Assembly: GCF_025947365.1 (NCBI RefSeq)
Contig: NZ_CP110012.1
Span: 1,984,001-2,048,000 of the forward strand
DNA length: 64,000 nucleotides
Direction: 5' to 3'
DNA from: Flavobacterium sp. N502540
GTDB lineage: Bacteria; Bacteroidota; Bacteroidia; Flavobacteriales; Flavobacteriaceae
The notes below the pieces were generated by a model. The model searched no databases. It was given only the letters and a program-made list of their open reading frames with translations, and was not told the origin of the DNA. Shown here piece after piece: positions 8,136-17,431 of this stretch. Every line of letters starts with the position of its first letter. The first letter of the stretch is position 1. A program made the position numbers and the translations under genes.

Positions 8136-9266
8136 TTAATTTTTTTTAACTGCTGAACATCCCGCCATAGTCGTAATTTTTATGGCTTCAGTTGCAGGTA
8201 AACTATGGTTTCTGTTTACAGTTTCCTGTACAACATTGCGTGTAATTTCTTCAAAAACGGTTTCGATTACCGAAGCAGTTTGTAAAGCAGCCGGACGACC
8301 GTAATCACCAGCTTCACGAATAGATTGTACAATTGGAACTTCTCCTAAAAAAGGAACGTTTAAGTCTTCGGCAAGATTTTTTGCTCCTTCTTGTCCAAAG
8401 ATATAATATTTATTGTCAGGTAATTCTTCGGGTGTAAAATAAGCCATATTTTCTATAATTCCCAAAACAGGTACGTTAATGTTGTCCTGCATGAACATCG
8501 CCACTCCTTTTTTAGCATCAGCCAAAGCTACAGCCTGAGGAGTACTTACTACTACAGCTCCTGTAATTGGCAGCGATTGCATGATCGAAAGATGAATATC
8601 TCCTGTTCCCGGAGGTAAGTCGATTAACATAAAATCTAATTCTCCCCAATCAGCATCAAAAATCATTTGATTCAGTGCTTTTGCAGCCATTGGACCTCTC
8701 CAAATTACAGCCTGACTTGGCGCTGTAAAGAAACCGATAGAAAGTATTTTAATTTCATAGCTTTCGATAGGTTTCATTTTTGATTTTCCGTCAACAGTAA
8801 TCGAAACCGGTTTTTCGTTTTCAACGTCAAACATAATTGGCATCGATGGTCCGTAGATATCGGCATCAAGAACACCAACTGAAAAGCCCATTTTAGCAAG
8901 CGTTACAGCAAGATTTGCAGTAACAGTCGATTTTCCAACTCCTCCCTTACCGGAAGCAACAGCAATAATATTTTTGATTCCAGGAATAGCGCGACCTTTA
9001 ATTTCGTTTTTCTCCGGAGTTTCTACTTTAATATTTACTTTAATTTTTGCTTCTGGAGATACCAATTCATGGATTGTTTTTTTGATATCGTCTTCCGCTC
9101 TTTTTTTGATGTGCATTGCTGGTGTATGCAACACTAAGTCTACCACAACTTCATCACCAAAAGTAATGACATTGGCAACAGCGCCGCTTTCAACCATATT
9201 TTTTCCTTCTCCCGCTATAGTAATTGTTTCTAGAGCTTTAAGAATTTCTTTTCTGTCTAATTTCAT
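8136..9266 (-). CDS. apbC: Mrp/NBP35-type P-loop ATPase, Fe-S cluster carrier
   Basis: 376 residues. The N-terminal DUF59/MIP18-like domain (KEILKALETITIAGEGKN..VLHTPAMHIKKRAE) is followed by the deviant Walker A SGKGGVGKSTVTANLA near residue 107, switch motif DADIYGPSMPIM, and LIDLPPGTGDIHLS. This is the ApbC/Mrp family that loads or carries 4Fe-4S clusters. Immediately upstream of the NifU-like gene. The usual CxxC is not obvious; a single cysteine occurs near the C-terminus (MAGCSAVKKN). Confidence 0.93.
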   Translation of the reverse strand: MKLDRKEILKALETITIAGEGKNMVESGAVANVITFGDEVVVDLVLHTPAMHIKKRAEDDIKKTIHELVSPEAKIKVNIKVETPEKNEIKGRAIPGIKNIIAVASGKGGVGKSTVTANLAVTLAKMGFSVGVLDADIYGPSMPIMFDVENEKPVSITVDGKSKMKPIESYEIKILSIGFFTAPSQAVIWRGPMAAKALNQMIFDADWGELDFMLIDLPPGTGDIHLSIMQSLPITGAVVVSTPQAVALADAKKGVAMFMQDNINVPVLGIIENMAYFTPEELPDNKYYIFGQEGAKNLAEDLNVPFLGEVPIVQSIREAGDYGRPAALQTASVIETVFEEITRNVVQETVNRNHSLPATEAIKITTMAGCSAVKKN

Positions 9267-9684
9267 TTTAATGGGCTATTTTCGATTGATCGAAATCGAT
9301 TTAAAGTATTGTATTTATTTAAACTGATTTCAGACTGCAAAGATAACAGATTATGTTCGGATTCAAACCCTTTTTAAATTGTATTTATTGATATTGAGAT
9401 TGCTCAAAATGATTCTTATACCTTGTTTTTGATTACGGAATCTAAAAAACGAGAGATCGCGTTTTATTTAGAAATAAAAAAACGGGGAAAACATAACAGG
9501 TAAACAGATAAAATTTAAGAATATGATCGTTAAAATATCAATAATCTTAGCTATATTTGAGTACCCTAAATTTGCGATTTCCAAATATTCTGAAAAATAT
9601 ACGAGAATTTGTCTTTGGGGGACAATTATAGGTTTTCGGTATTTTCTGAATAGAATTTAATCTTAAAATTTAAATCTGAAAAAT
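9267..9684. other. Intergenic region between divergent mrp and L,D-transpeptidase genes
   Basis: 418 bp, AT-rich. No credible ORF. Two -7-like octamers on the plus strand, TATATTTG (9552-9559) and TAAATTTG (9567-9574), match TAnnTTTG but lack a TTG at 18-20 bp upstream. The second lies about 110 bp before the transpeptidase ATG and is the more plausible promoter element. Confidence 0.4.
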
Positions 9685-11304
9685 ATGCGAAATTTTACTT
9701 CTTCATCTGTAATTATTGCTGTTAGTTTTTTGCTGCTTTCTTTCGGATCTTCCGCTAAAGAGAGCGATGTAAGATACAAATTCAAAGCGTTTGACAATGT
9801 TTCTGCATCAAATAGATATCTTTTTAGAATGGCTGTTGATGCGGCAGCAATCAGTCAGTTTTACAAAAAATATCCCAATTTAAAAAAATACCAAAATGAC
9901 GTTTTAGACCTGTATAAAAAAAAGGAGTATAAAATGATTTGGTACGATGAGAAAAGCGTGAGCGAATTTGGTGCACTGCTGTATCAGAAAGTACGCTTGC
10001 TCAATGAGCAGGGAATAAAGGCTACAATGCCTTATATGAATCTGGTAGATGATGTTTTTAACGAGAACGTAACAAACGATCTTCCTCAAATTGACACAGA
10101 ACTGTTGTTGTCTAATATGTATGTGTTTTACGCAAGCAACGTTTACTCAGGAGTTGATCCGGCAACATTAAAGAAAATAGGATGGTTTCTTCCTGCAAAA
10201 ACTATTTCGTATTCTAAAATATTAGATTCGCTTATGGTTGATCCTGACCGATTGAATAAAGATGAGAATCTTTTGTTTGGTCAGTACTACAAACTTAAAT
10301 CGGTATTGAAAAGATACAGAAACATCGAGAAAAACAAGCAATGGACAAAAATTGATATTGACAGCATAAATTATAAAGACCTAAAGCCTTTTGATAGTGG
10401 TGTTGCCATCAAACAAATCAGACAGCGATTGTTTGTGGTGGGAGACTTGGCGCAAGATTCTAAAAGAGATGTATATGATGAGGAGATGATGGCCGGAGTT
10501 TTAAAGTATAAAAAAAGGTACGGACTGAAACTGAACTATACCTTAACCCGTGATCATATCAATCAGATGAATGAACCCATTGGTAATCGTATCAAAACGA
10601 TCATGCTGAATATGGAACGCTGTCGATGGATACCCGCCTCATTAGCAAAGGCCAGCGAATACATAATGGTTAACATTCCGTCCTTCAGGCTGATTTATGT
10701 TAAAGATGGGAAATATGAACTTGTTTCGGATGTCTTTGTGGGAACCCGTATGACCGAGACTGTAATTTTTAGTGGTAATATGGATCGAATTGTATTTAGT
10801 CCGTATTGGTATGTTCCGCAGAGTATCATCAAAAATGAGCTGAAACTGAAAATGGCAGAAGATAAAAACTATCTGGCCGATCATAATATGGAATGGAACG
10901 GAGGGAATGTAAGACAAAAACCGGGACCTAAAAATTCTTTAGGATTAGTTAAATTCATGTTTCCAAATCCAAATGACATTTACCTGCACGATACGCCTGC
11001 AAAAAGTTTGTTTGATTTTGAAAAACGTATTTTCAGCCATGGCTGTATTAATGTTAAAGAGGCAAAACCATTGGCTTTGGCTATTTTGAAAGACAATCCC
11101 GACTGGCCGGTAGATAAAATCGATAAAGCGATGAGTGGCGAAAAAGAAACGACTTGTATGCTGAAAACCAAAATTCCAATTTATATCGGATATTTTACCG
11201 CCTGGGTAACTGATGACGGGGAGATTGGTTTTTACCCTGATGTTTACGACAGAGATAAACAGCTGGATAAGTTATTGTATTCCTATTCAGTTGTTTCGAA
11301 ATAA
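9685..11304 (+). CDS. L,D-transpeptidase (YkuD family, YcbB/LdtD-like)
   Basis: 539 residues with an N-terminal signal or anchor (SSVIIAVSFLLLSFGSSAKE). The N-terminal scaffold and a peptidoglycan-binding-like helical region are followed by the YkuD domain from about residue 325 (ASEYIMVNIPSFRLIYV). The catalytic motif is SHGCINV near residue 453, with IYLHDTP upstream. It forms 3-3 cross-links or attaches proteins to peptidoglycan in the periplasm. The layout is that of the large LdtD/YcbB group rather than the short ErfK type. Confidence 0.9.
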   Translation: MRNFTSSSVIIAVSFLLLSFGSSAKESDVRYKFKAFDNVSASNRYLFRMAVDAAAISQFYKKYPNLKKYQNDVLDLYKKKEYKMIWYDEKSVSEFGALLYQKVRLLNEQGIKATMPYMNLVDDVFNENVTNDLPQIDTELLLSNMYVFYASNVYSGVDPATLKKIGWFLPAKTISYSKILDSLMVDPDRLNKDENLLFGQYYKLKSVLKRYRNIEKNKQWTKIDIDSINYKDLKPFDSGVAIKQIRQRLFVVGDLAQDSKRDVYDEEMMAGVLKYKKRYGLKLNYTLTRDHINQMNEPIGNRIKTIMLNMERCRWIPASLAKASEYIMVNIPSFRLIYVKDGKYELVSDVFVGTRMTETVIFSGNMDRIVFSPYWYVPQSIIKNELKLKMAEDKNYLADHNMEWNGGNVRQKPGPKNSLGLVKFMFPNPNDIYLHDTPAKSLFDFEKRIFSHGCINVKEAKPLALAILKDNPDWPVDKIDKAMSGEKETTCMLKTKIPIYIGYFTAWVTDDGEIGFYPDVYDRDKQLDKLLYSYSVVSK

Positions 11305-11309
11305 AAAAG

Positions 11310-11345
11310 GAAACCCGCCAGATCAATATGATTTGGCGGGTTTCT
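11310..11345 (+). terminator. Rho-independent terminator after the L,D-transpeptidase gene
   Basis: Long stem gaaacccgcca / tggcgggtttc, extended by gatcaa/gat..tt pairing. It lies 6 bp after the stop codon. Confidence 0.8.
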
Positions 11346-11365
11346 TAAAAAAAATGGTCTACAAG

Positions 11366-11475
11366 TTTATATCAAATTTACTTACATTTTAGTCTAATGT
11401 TTTCTGATATAATGCCGATGTAATATGAAAATAGTACAATGCAATTGGACTATATTGAATATACAATCGGTATTA
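11366..11475 (+). repeat. 110-bp dispersed palindromic repeat, copy 1
   Basis: Aligns without gaps to 34137-34246 with 105/110 identical bases; all five differences fall in the first 35 bp and the last 75 bp are identical. The core from about 11407 is a long imperfect palindrome (outer arms taatgccgat / atcggtatta, centre caatgcaattg). It follows a terminator and its last three bases form the stop codon of the minus-strand permease gene. Confidence 0.85.
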
Positions 11476-13902
11476 TTCGTATTTTAAATATTTTAAGATA
11501 TCAATCTTCGTTACCTGATAAGCTTTTGCTAAAACGATGATAAGCGTTAAACCTAACAGGGAAGCCAGAGCAATACTGAATGGAATTACCGAAACTCCAA
11601 TTCGGAAGGCAAAGTTTTCCAGCCATTTTTGTAGCAAAATGTATGCCGGAATAATACCAATCACAAATCCAAGTAAACAGAAACCAACATATTGCTTGGA
11701 TAGTTCTTTTAATAAAGCATCTGTTTCAGCGCCCAATGTTTTTCTAATGGCAATTTCTTTCAGTCTTCGTTCCATTGAAAAAGAAGCCAAAGCAAACAAT
11801 CCAAAAATAGCGATGATGATGACCACAAGATTTAGAATGAAAAACAATTTTTTCTGTTTTACCTGTTCCTCATACGTTTTAGCAAAGCCTTTATTGACAA
11901 ATTCATATTCAAAAGGATAATCCTGATTGATATTCTTTGTCCAGAATTTGTCCAGTTTTGCTAAGGTTTCTGATAAATTATTGGGAGAAACTTTTACATA
12001 AATTTCTTCAAAATTATTCCACTTTAAAGTTTTAAGGTTAATAAAAATCAGTGGAGGAACTTTATCCTTTAATCCTGTGATGTGGAAATCTTTTACTACA
12101 CCAACGATTTTAAATTTCATATTTCCTTTTTCATTTTGCCACCCAGATGTTATAACCGTATTAAGTGGTTTTTTAAGGCCTAATGTTTTAACAAGAGTTT
12201 CGTTTACCAGCCAGTTGTCAATGGTGTCCGAAGCAAATTTTGGAGATAAATCACGTCCTTGAACAATTTTGATTTTCATCATATCCAGAAAACCAAAATC
12301 CATTTCGACATTTCCGGATTGTAGAGAAATACCGTTGTGCGTAAGTCCTGAACTGGAATAAGTGCTATTTCCAAAAGAACCGGCAAAGGTGGATACGTCT
12401 ACAACACCGGACATTTTTAAAAGTTCTTGTTTTGTGGTTTGATATTTGGATAATTTCGTTTTGTATTCCTGATAATTAAAAGGAATTTTGATAACCTGAT
12501 CTCCACTAAAACCGAGGTCTTTGTTCATCATATAACTCACCTGAGAATTCACTATTAAAGCACCTATGATGAAAAAAGTAGCGATACCAAACTGGAAGAT
12601 AAGCATCGAATTTCGAATCCAGATGCCGCTTTTACTTCTCGAGAAGTTTCCTTTCAAAACTTTTAGCGTTTCAAAATTCGAGATATAAATGGCAGGAAAA
12701 ATGCCTGCAAGAACGATTACTAATCCGAACATAAAAATAAGCTGCAGGTAAAATTCGCTGCCATTCATAGTCAAAGATTTTTTCAGGAAAGTATTATAGT
12801 AGGGTAGTGAAAGCTCTACAATTGCCAGAGCAAAAAGAATAGCCAGAACCACTATTATAGCTGTCTCGAAAATAAACTGAAGAATAATTTGCTTTTTAGT
12901 AGCTCCCACAATTTTGCGAACACCCACTTCTTTAGCACGTTTTATTGCCGATGCTGTTGCTAAATTAATGTAATTGACTAAAGAAAGAATCAGAATCAGA
13001 ATAGACAGACCTACCATAATATAAAGCAATTGCAGATCTCCCTTTCCCTCAGGAAAACTGGCGCCTTGTGCAGATTTTATGCCGTGTAGACGAGCACCAC
13101 TTAATTTGTCCAACATCACTATGATCTCGCCATTTTCTTTAATATACTGTTCCGGAGTCAGTCCGTTGGCTTTGGCATCTTTCAAAGTCCGGTTAACGTA
13201 ATTTATGTTTTGCATTTTCTTTACAACAGCAGCGATATCGGCTCCTTTTTTTACTTTAATCATTAATGCATAATTAAAGTTACCCCAACTTTGTTCGTCG
13301 TTTTCACGGGCAATTCCACTGAAAACGTAGTTAGGTTCAAAAGCGGAAGGGGCTATGTTTTTATAAACAGATTTTACAGTGTAATCTTTATAATTATAAG
13401 TAATGGATTTGCCAATTGGATCCTGATTCTTAAAAAGCAGTTTTGCTGTTTCTTCTGATATTGCAACACTGTTTTTCTCTTTCAGGATATTGATTTTGGC
13501 TCCTTTTACGATCGGCAGCGGAAACATGTCAAAAAAACCATTGTCGGAAATCGCAATCTTTTTGTGAAAGAATTTTTGTCCTTGGTATTTGATCATATCA
13601 TTATTATACCAGGAATTAAAAAAACAGATTGATTCGATTTCCGGAATGGTGGCTTTACAGGTTCTTCCAAAAGGAATATTGTTGTAGGACCAAATATCCC
13701 CATTCTCTCCAATTCTATTGAAAACCTGATAGACATTATCTTTTTTAGGATTCCATTGGTCGTAGGCATTTTCGTTATTCCAATATAGAATGGCGAAAAT
13801 CATTCCCGCGATTCCAATACTTAATCCCAGGATATTTAAAAACGAAAACAGCTTGTTTTGTTTCAAATGATATATAAAAATCTTAAACCAGTTAAAAATC
13901 AT
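11473..13902 (-). CDS. FtsX/MacB-type ABC transporter permease, copy 1
   Basis: 809 residues, double-length permease: N-terminal helix (FLNILGLSIGIAGMIFAIL), large periplasmic MacB_PCD domain, three helices around residues 290-410 with the motif AKEVGVRKIVGATKKQI, then a second periplasmic and FtsX domain ending with four helices (ERRLKEIAIRKTLGAE). Such permeases work with a LolD-like ATPase as mechanotransmitters or exporters of peptides, antibiotics or lipoproteins. It is the last gene of the adaptor-ATPase-permease operon and a close paralogue of the gene at 14868-17297. The 3' end touches the 110-bp repeat. Confidence 0.92.
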   Translation of the reverse strand: MIFNWFKIFIYHLKQNKLFSFLNILGLSIGIAGMIFAILYWNNENAYDQWNPKKDNVYQVFNRIGENGDIWSYNNIPFGRTCKATIPEIESICFFNSWYNNDMIKYQGQKFFHKKIAISDNGFFDMFPLPIVKGAKINILKEKNSVAISEETAKLLFKNQDPIGKSITYNYKDYTVKSVYKNIAPSAFEPNYVFSGIARENDEQSWGNFNYALMIKVKKGADIAAVVKKMQNINYVNRTLKDAKANGLTPEQYIKENGEIIVMLDKLSGARLHGIKSAQGASFPEGKGDLQLLYIMVGLSILILILSLVNYINLATASAIKRAKEVGVRKIVGATKKQIILQFIFETAIIVVLAILFALAIVELSLPYYNTFLKKSLTMNGSEFYLQLIFMFGLVIVLAGIFPAIYISNFETLKVLKGNFSRSKSGIWIRNSMLIFQFGIATFFIIGALIVNSQVSYMMNKDLGFSGDQVIKIPFNYQEYKTKLSKYQTTKQELLKMSGVVDVSTFAGSFGNSTYSSSGLTHNGISLQSGNVEMDFGFLDMMKIKIVQGRDLSPKFASDTIDNWLVNETLVKTLGLKKPLNTVITSGWQNEKGNMKFKIVGVVKDFHITGLKDKVPPLIFINLKTLKWNNFEEIYVKVSPNNLSETLAKLDKFWTKNINQDYPFEYEFVNKGFAKTYEEQVKQKKLFFILNLVVIIIAIFGLFALASFSMERRLKEIAIRKTLGAETDALLKELSKQYVGFCLLGFVIGIIPAYILLQKWLENFAFRIGVSVIPFSIALASLLGLTLIIVLAKAYQVTKIDILKYLKYE

Positions 13903-13970
13903 GTTTTATTTTTTATAGTTGTTACAGTTGGTTTTGGAATAGTTTTACAGGTTTTATAATCTGCAAGGCA

Positions 13971-14042
13971 TTATAGGCCGGATAGTATTTTACAAACAAA
14001 CCCCATCAGGATTATGATTGCACTTACGATGAATTTGATCAT
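13971..14042 (-). CDS. Micro-ORF between ATPase and permease, copy 1 (possibly truncated)
   Basis: 23 codons: ATG at 14042-14040, peptide MIKFIVSAIIILMGFVCK followed by five residues, stop TAA at 13971-13973. It is a single hydrophobic helix with a cysteine and matches the 40-codon frame at the same place in the second module (MIKFVVTVILILIGFICK). After its TAA the frame stays open for 19 more codons and ends in a TGA that overlaps the permease ATG (ATGA), so this copy may be a longer gene cut by a nonsense mutation. No function is known to me. Confidence 0.5.
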   Translation of the reverse strand: MIKFIVSAIIILMGFVCKILSGL

Positions 14043-14049
14043 TTTACTT

Positions 14050-14757
14050 TTATTTAGCGTCCATAAAAACATCAACATTTCGTTGATTGAATTTTTCAGA
14101 GAATACTACACCATCTTTCATATGGATCGTTCTTTGCGAAAACGAAGCGTCATAATCAGAGTGGGTAACCATCAAAATGGTAGCTCCTTTAGCATGTAAA
14201 TCGGTTAAGAGTTCCATTACTTCATTACCATTTTTACTATCTAAATTTCCGGTTGGCTCATCAGCCAGAATAATTTTAGGATCGTTTACCAAAGCTCTTG
14301 CAACGGCAACTCTTTGCTGTTGTCCTCCCGAAAGTTGTTGTGGGAAATGTTTAAGGCGGTGAGAGATATTCAGTTTCTCAGCAATAGCTTCGATTTTTTG
14401 TTTTCTTTCAGATGCCTTTACATTGTTGTAGATCAAAGGCAATTCGATATTGTCATAAACCGAAAGTTCGTCGATCAGGTTAAAATTCTGAAAAATAAAA
14501 CCAATGTTTTCTTTGCGTACATTTGCTCTTCCTTTCTCTTTTAAGCCAATCATTTCCTGATCTAATAATTTATAACTTCCCTTAGAGGCACTGTCCAGCA
14601 ATCCTACTATATTTAATAAAGTCGACTTTCCGCAGCCCGAAGGTCCCATAATAGTTAAAAAATCTCCTTTTTTAATGGTTAAATTAATTCCGCTTAAAGC
14701 CGCTGTTTCTACTTCTTCTGTTCTAAAAACTTTGGTTAAATTTTCAATAGTTATCAT
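14050..14757 (-). CDS. LolD/MacB-like ABC transporter ATP-binding protein, copy 1
   Basis: 235 residues starting MITIENLTKVFRTEEVETA. All ABC motifs are present: Walker A GPSGCGKST, Q-loop IFQNFNLIDELSVYDN, signature LSGGQQQRVAVARAL, Walker B IILADEPTGNLD and H-switch VTHSD. It energises the FtsX-like permease. Nearly identical to the ATPase at 17432-18139. The frame can be read from 14772, but the second copy supports ATG 14757. Confidence 0.95.
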   Translation of the reverse strand: MITIENLTKVFRTEEVETAALSGINLTIKKGDFLTIMGPSGCGKSTLLNIVGLLDSASKGSYKLLDQEMIGLKEKGRANVRKENIGFIFQNFNLIDELSVYDNIELPLIYNNVKASERKQKIEAIAEKLNISHRLKHFPQQLSGGQQQRVAVARALVNDPKIILADEPTGNLDSKNGNEVMELLTDLHAKGATILMVTHSDYDASFSQRTIHMKDGVVFSEKFNQRNVDVFMDAK

Positions 14758-14867
14758 ATTTTTAAGGAGCAAGTTGTTGGTGAAGAAATGTTTTTTGATT
14801 GGTTGTTGATGATTGGGGTGTGTTTTGTGAAATGTGAAATGTAACTGAGACCTGAAAACTAAAAAAA

Positions 14868-17297
14868 CTATTCGTATTTTAAATATTTCAAAACATCTAT
14901 TTTAGTCACCTGATAGGCTTTGGTTAGAACAATCAGCAGGGTTAGAAACAATAAAGAGAGTAAAGCAACACAAAACGGGATAAATGAAATTTCGATGCGG
15001 AAAGCAAAATCTTCAAGCCATTTTTGTAATAAAAAGTACGCTGGAACAATTCCGATCACAAATCCCGTTAGGCAGAAGATCACATACTGTTTTGACAGTT
15101 CTTTCAGTAAGAGATTTGTTTCTGCTCCTAATGTTTTTCTAATTGCAATTTCTTTTAGTCTTCGCTCCATTGAAAAAGAAGCCAAAGCAAACAATCCGAA
15201 AATGGCGATAATGATTACCACAAGATTTAGAATGAAAAACAGATTTTTCTGTTTTACCTGTTCCTGATACGTTTTGGCAAAACCTTTATTGACAAATTCA
15301 TATTCAAAAGGATAATCCTGATTGATGTTTTTTGTCCAGAATTTGTCTAGTTTTGATAATGTTTCGGTTAAGTTATTTGGGGAAACTTTTACATAAATAT
15401 TGTCAAAATTATTCCACTTTAGAGTTTTAAGATTGATAAAAACCATTGGGGGTACTTTGTCCTGTAAACCTGTGATATGAAAATCTTTTACAACACCAAC
15501 AATTTTAAATTTTATATTGCCCTTTTCATTTCCCCAACCTGATGTTACTACTGTATTGATAGGTTTTTTAAGGCCTAATGTTTTAACGAGAGTTTCGTTG
15601 ACCAGCCAGTTGTCTATGGTATCTGAAGCAAATTTCGGAGATAAGTCTCTTCCCTGAACAATTTTGATTTTCATCATATCCAGAAAACCAAAATCCATTT
15701 CGACATTTCGGGGCTGTACAAAAATACTGTTGTGGGTAAATCCTGAACTGGAATTAGTACTATTTCCAAAAGAACCCGCAAAGGTGGATACATCTACAAT
15801 ACCTGACATTTTTAAAAGTTCCTGTCTGGTGGTTTGATACTTGAGTAATTTTTTGTCACGTTCCTGATAATTAAAAGGAATTTTAATAACCTGATCTCCG
15901 CTAAAACCAAGGTCTTTATTCATCATATAACTCACCTGAGAATTTACAATTAAAGCACCTATGATGAAAAAAGCAGCAATACCAAATTGAAAAATAAGCA
16001 TTGAATTTCGAATCCAGGTGCCGCTTTTACTTCTCGAGAAGTTTCCTTTCAAAACTTTTAGCGTTTCAAAATTCGAGATATAAATGGCAGGAAAAATGCC
16101 TGCAAGAACGATTACTAATCCGAACATAAAAATAAGCTGCAGGTAAAATTCGCTGCCATTCATAGTCAAAGATTTTTTCAGGAAAGTATTATAGTAGGGT
16201 AGTGAAAGCTCTACAATTGCAAGGGCAAAAAGAATTGCCAAAACTACTATTATAGCTGTCTCGAAAATAAACTGAAGAATAATTTGCTTTTTAGTAGCTC
16301 CTACAATTTTACGAACGCCAACTTCTTTAGCACGTTTTATTGCCGAAGCCGTTGCTAAATTGATGTAGTTTACCAGTGAAAGAATCAGAATCAAAATAGA
16401 AAGACCAACCATGATATAAAGCAATTGCAAATTACCTTTTCCCTCCGGAAGATTTGATCCTTGTGACGATTTTGTACCGTGCAGACGGGTATCGCTTAAT
16501 TTATCTAATATTACAGTTGTCTGTCCATTTTCTTTTAAATACTGTTCCGGAGTTTGTCCGCTCTCTTTTGCATCTTTCAAAGTTCGGTTAACGTAATCTA
16601 CATTTTGCATTTTCTTTAAAACAGTTGCAATATCAGTTCCTTTTTTAACTTTAATCATTAAACCGTAATTAAAGTTACCCCAACTTTGCTCGTCGCCTCC
16701 ACGGGTAACTCCGCTAAAAACATAATTAGGTTCAAAAGCGGAAGGGCTTATGATTTTGTAGACCGATTTTACGGTATAATTTATATCATAATAAGTGATG
16801 GATTTACCAATAGGATCTGCATTCTTAAAAAGTAACTTTGCAGTTTCCTCTGATATCGCCACACTATTTTTTTCTTTCAGGATATTGGTTTTAGCTCCCT
16901 TTATGATAGGCAGCGGAAACATGTCAAAAAAACCATTATCCGAAACAGTAATCTTTTTATGGAAGAATTTTTGTCCCTGATATTTGATCATATCATTGCC
17001 ATACCAGGAATTGAAAAAACAGATTGATTCGATTTCCGGAATGGTAGCGCTGCAGGTTCTTCCGAAAGGGATACTGCTCGAGGCCCAAATGTCTCCCGTT
17101 GCTCCAATTTTATTAAAAACCTGATAAACGTTCTCTTTTTCGGGATTCCATTGATCGTAGGCATTTTCGTTATTCCAATATAGAATGGCGAAAATCACTC
17201 CCGCGATCCCAATGCTTAATCCCAGGATATTTAAAAACGAAAACAATTTGTTTTGTTTCAAATGATAGATAAATATTTTAAACCAGTTAGAAATCAT
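14868..17297 (-). CDS. FtsX/MacB-type ABC transporter permease, copy 2
   Basis: 809 residues, same domain order and length as the copy-1 permease. The middle transmembrane block (around residues 290-440) is almost identical at protein level and a 202-bp stretch (16019-16220) is identical in DNA to 12624-12825. The periplasmic part (residues 60-290 and 470-640) has diverged more, which suggests different partner or substrate specificity with a homogenised membrane core. Preceded 3 bp upstream by the micro-ORF ending at 17301. Confidence 0.92.
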   Translation of the reverse strand: MISNWFKIFIYHLKQNKLFSFLNILGLSIGIAGVIFAILYWNNENAYDQWNPEKENVYQVFNKIGATGDIWASSSIPFGRTCSATIPEIESICFFNSWYGNDMIKYQGQKFFHKKITVSDNGFFDMFPLPIIKGAKTNILKEKNSVAISEETAKLLFKNADPIGKSITYYDINYTVKSVYKIISPSAFEPNYVFSGVTRGGDEQSWGNFNYGLMIKVKKGTDIATVLKKMQNVDYVNRTLKDAKESGQTPEQYLKENGQTTVILDKLSDTRLHGTKSSQGSNLPEGKGNLQLLYIMVGLSILILILSLVNYINLATASAIKRAKEVGVRKIVGATKKQIILQFIFETAIIVVLAILFALAIVELSLPYYNTFLKKSLTMNGSEFYLQLIFMFGLVIVLAGIFPAIYISNFETLKVLKGNFSRSKSGTWIRNSMLIFQFGIAAFFIIGALIVNSQVSYMMNKDLGFSGDQVIKIPFNYQERDKKLLKYQTTRQELLKMSGIVDVSTFAGSFGNSTNSSSGFTHNSIFVQPRNVEMDFGFLDMMKIKIVQGRDLSPKFASDTIDNWLVNETLVKTLGLKKPINTVVTSGWGNEKGNIKFKIVGVVKDFHITGLQDKVPPMVFINLKTLKWNNFDNIYVKVSPNNLTETLSKLDKFWTKNINQDYPFEYEFVNKGFAKTYQEQVKQKNLFFILNLVVIIIAIFGLFALASFSMERRLKEIAIRKTLGAETNLLLKELSKQYVIFCLTGFVIGIVPAYFLLQKWLEDFAFRIEISFIPFCVALLSLLFLTLLIVLTKAYQVTKIDVLKYLKYE

Positions 17298-17300
17298 TGT

Positions 17301-17423
17301 TTATCTTTTTAGAATTAGCTCAGTTAAGGCCGAAGCCGAAACCGTATTTTTAATTTCTATAATCATTACTTTGCAGATAAATCCGATTAGGATTAGGATT
17401 ACGGTTACAACAAATTTGATCAT
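17301..17423 (-). CDS. 40-residue single-helix micro-protein in ABC operon, copy 2
   Basis: ATG at 17423-17421, 8 bp after the ATPase stop, and TAA at 17301-17303, 3 bp before the permease ATG, so it fills the gap like a true operon gene. The peptide begins MIKFVVTVILILIGFICK, continues with VMIIEIKNTVSAS and ends in a Leu/Lys/Arg tail. One transmembrane helix is predicted with the conserved pattern MIKFxVxxIxILxGFxCK shared with the frame at 13971-14042. Inferred: a small accessory subunit of the ABC complex. I do not recognise a described family. Confidence 0.65.
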   Translation of the reverse strand: MIKFVVTVILILIGFICKVMIIEIKNTVSASALTELILKR

Positions 17424-17431
17424 TTTGATAT

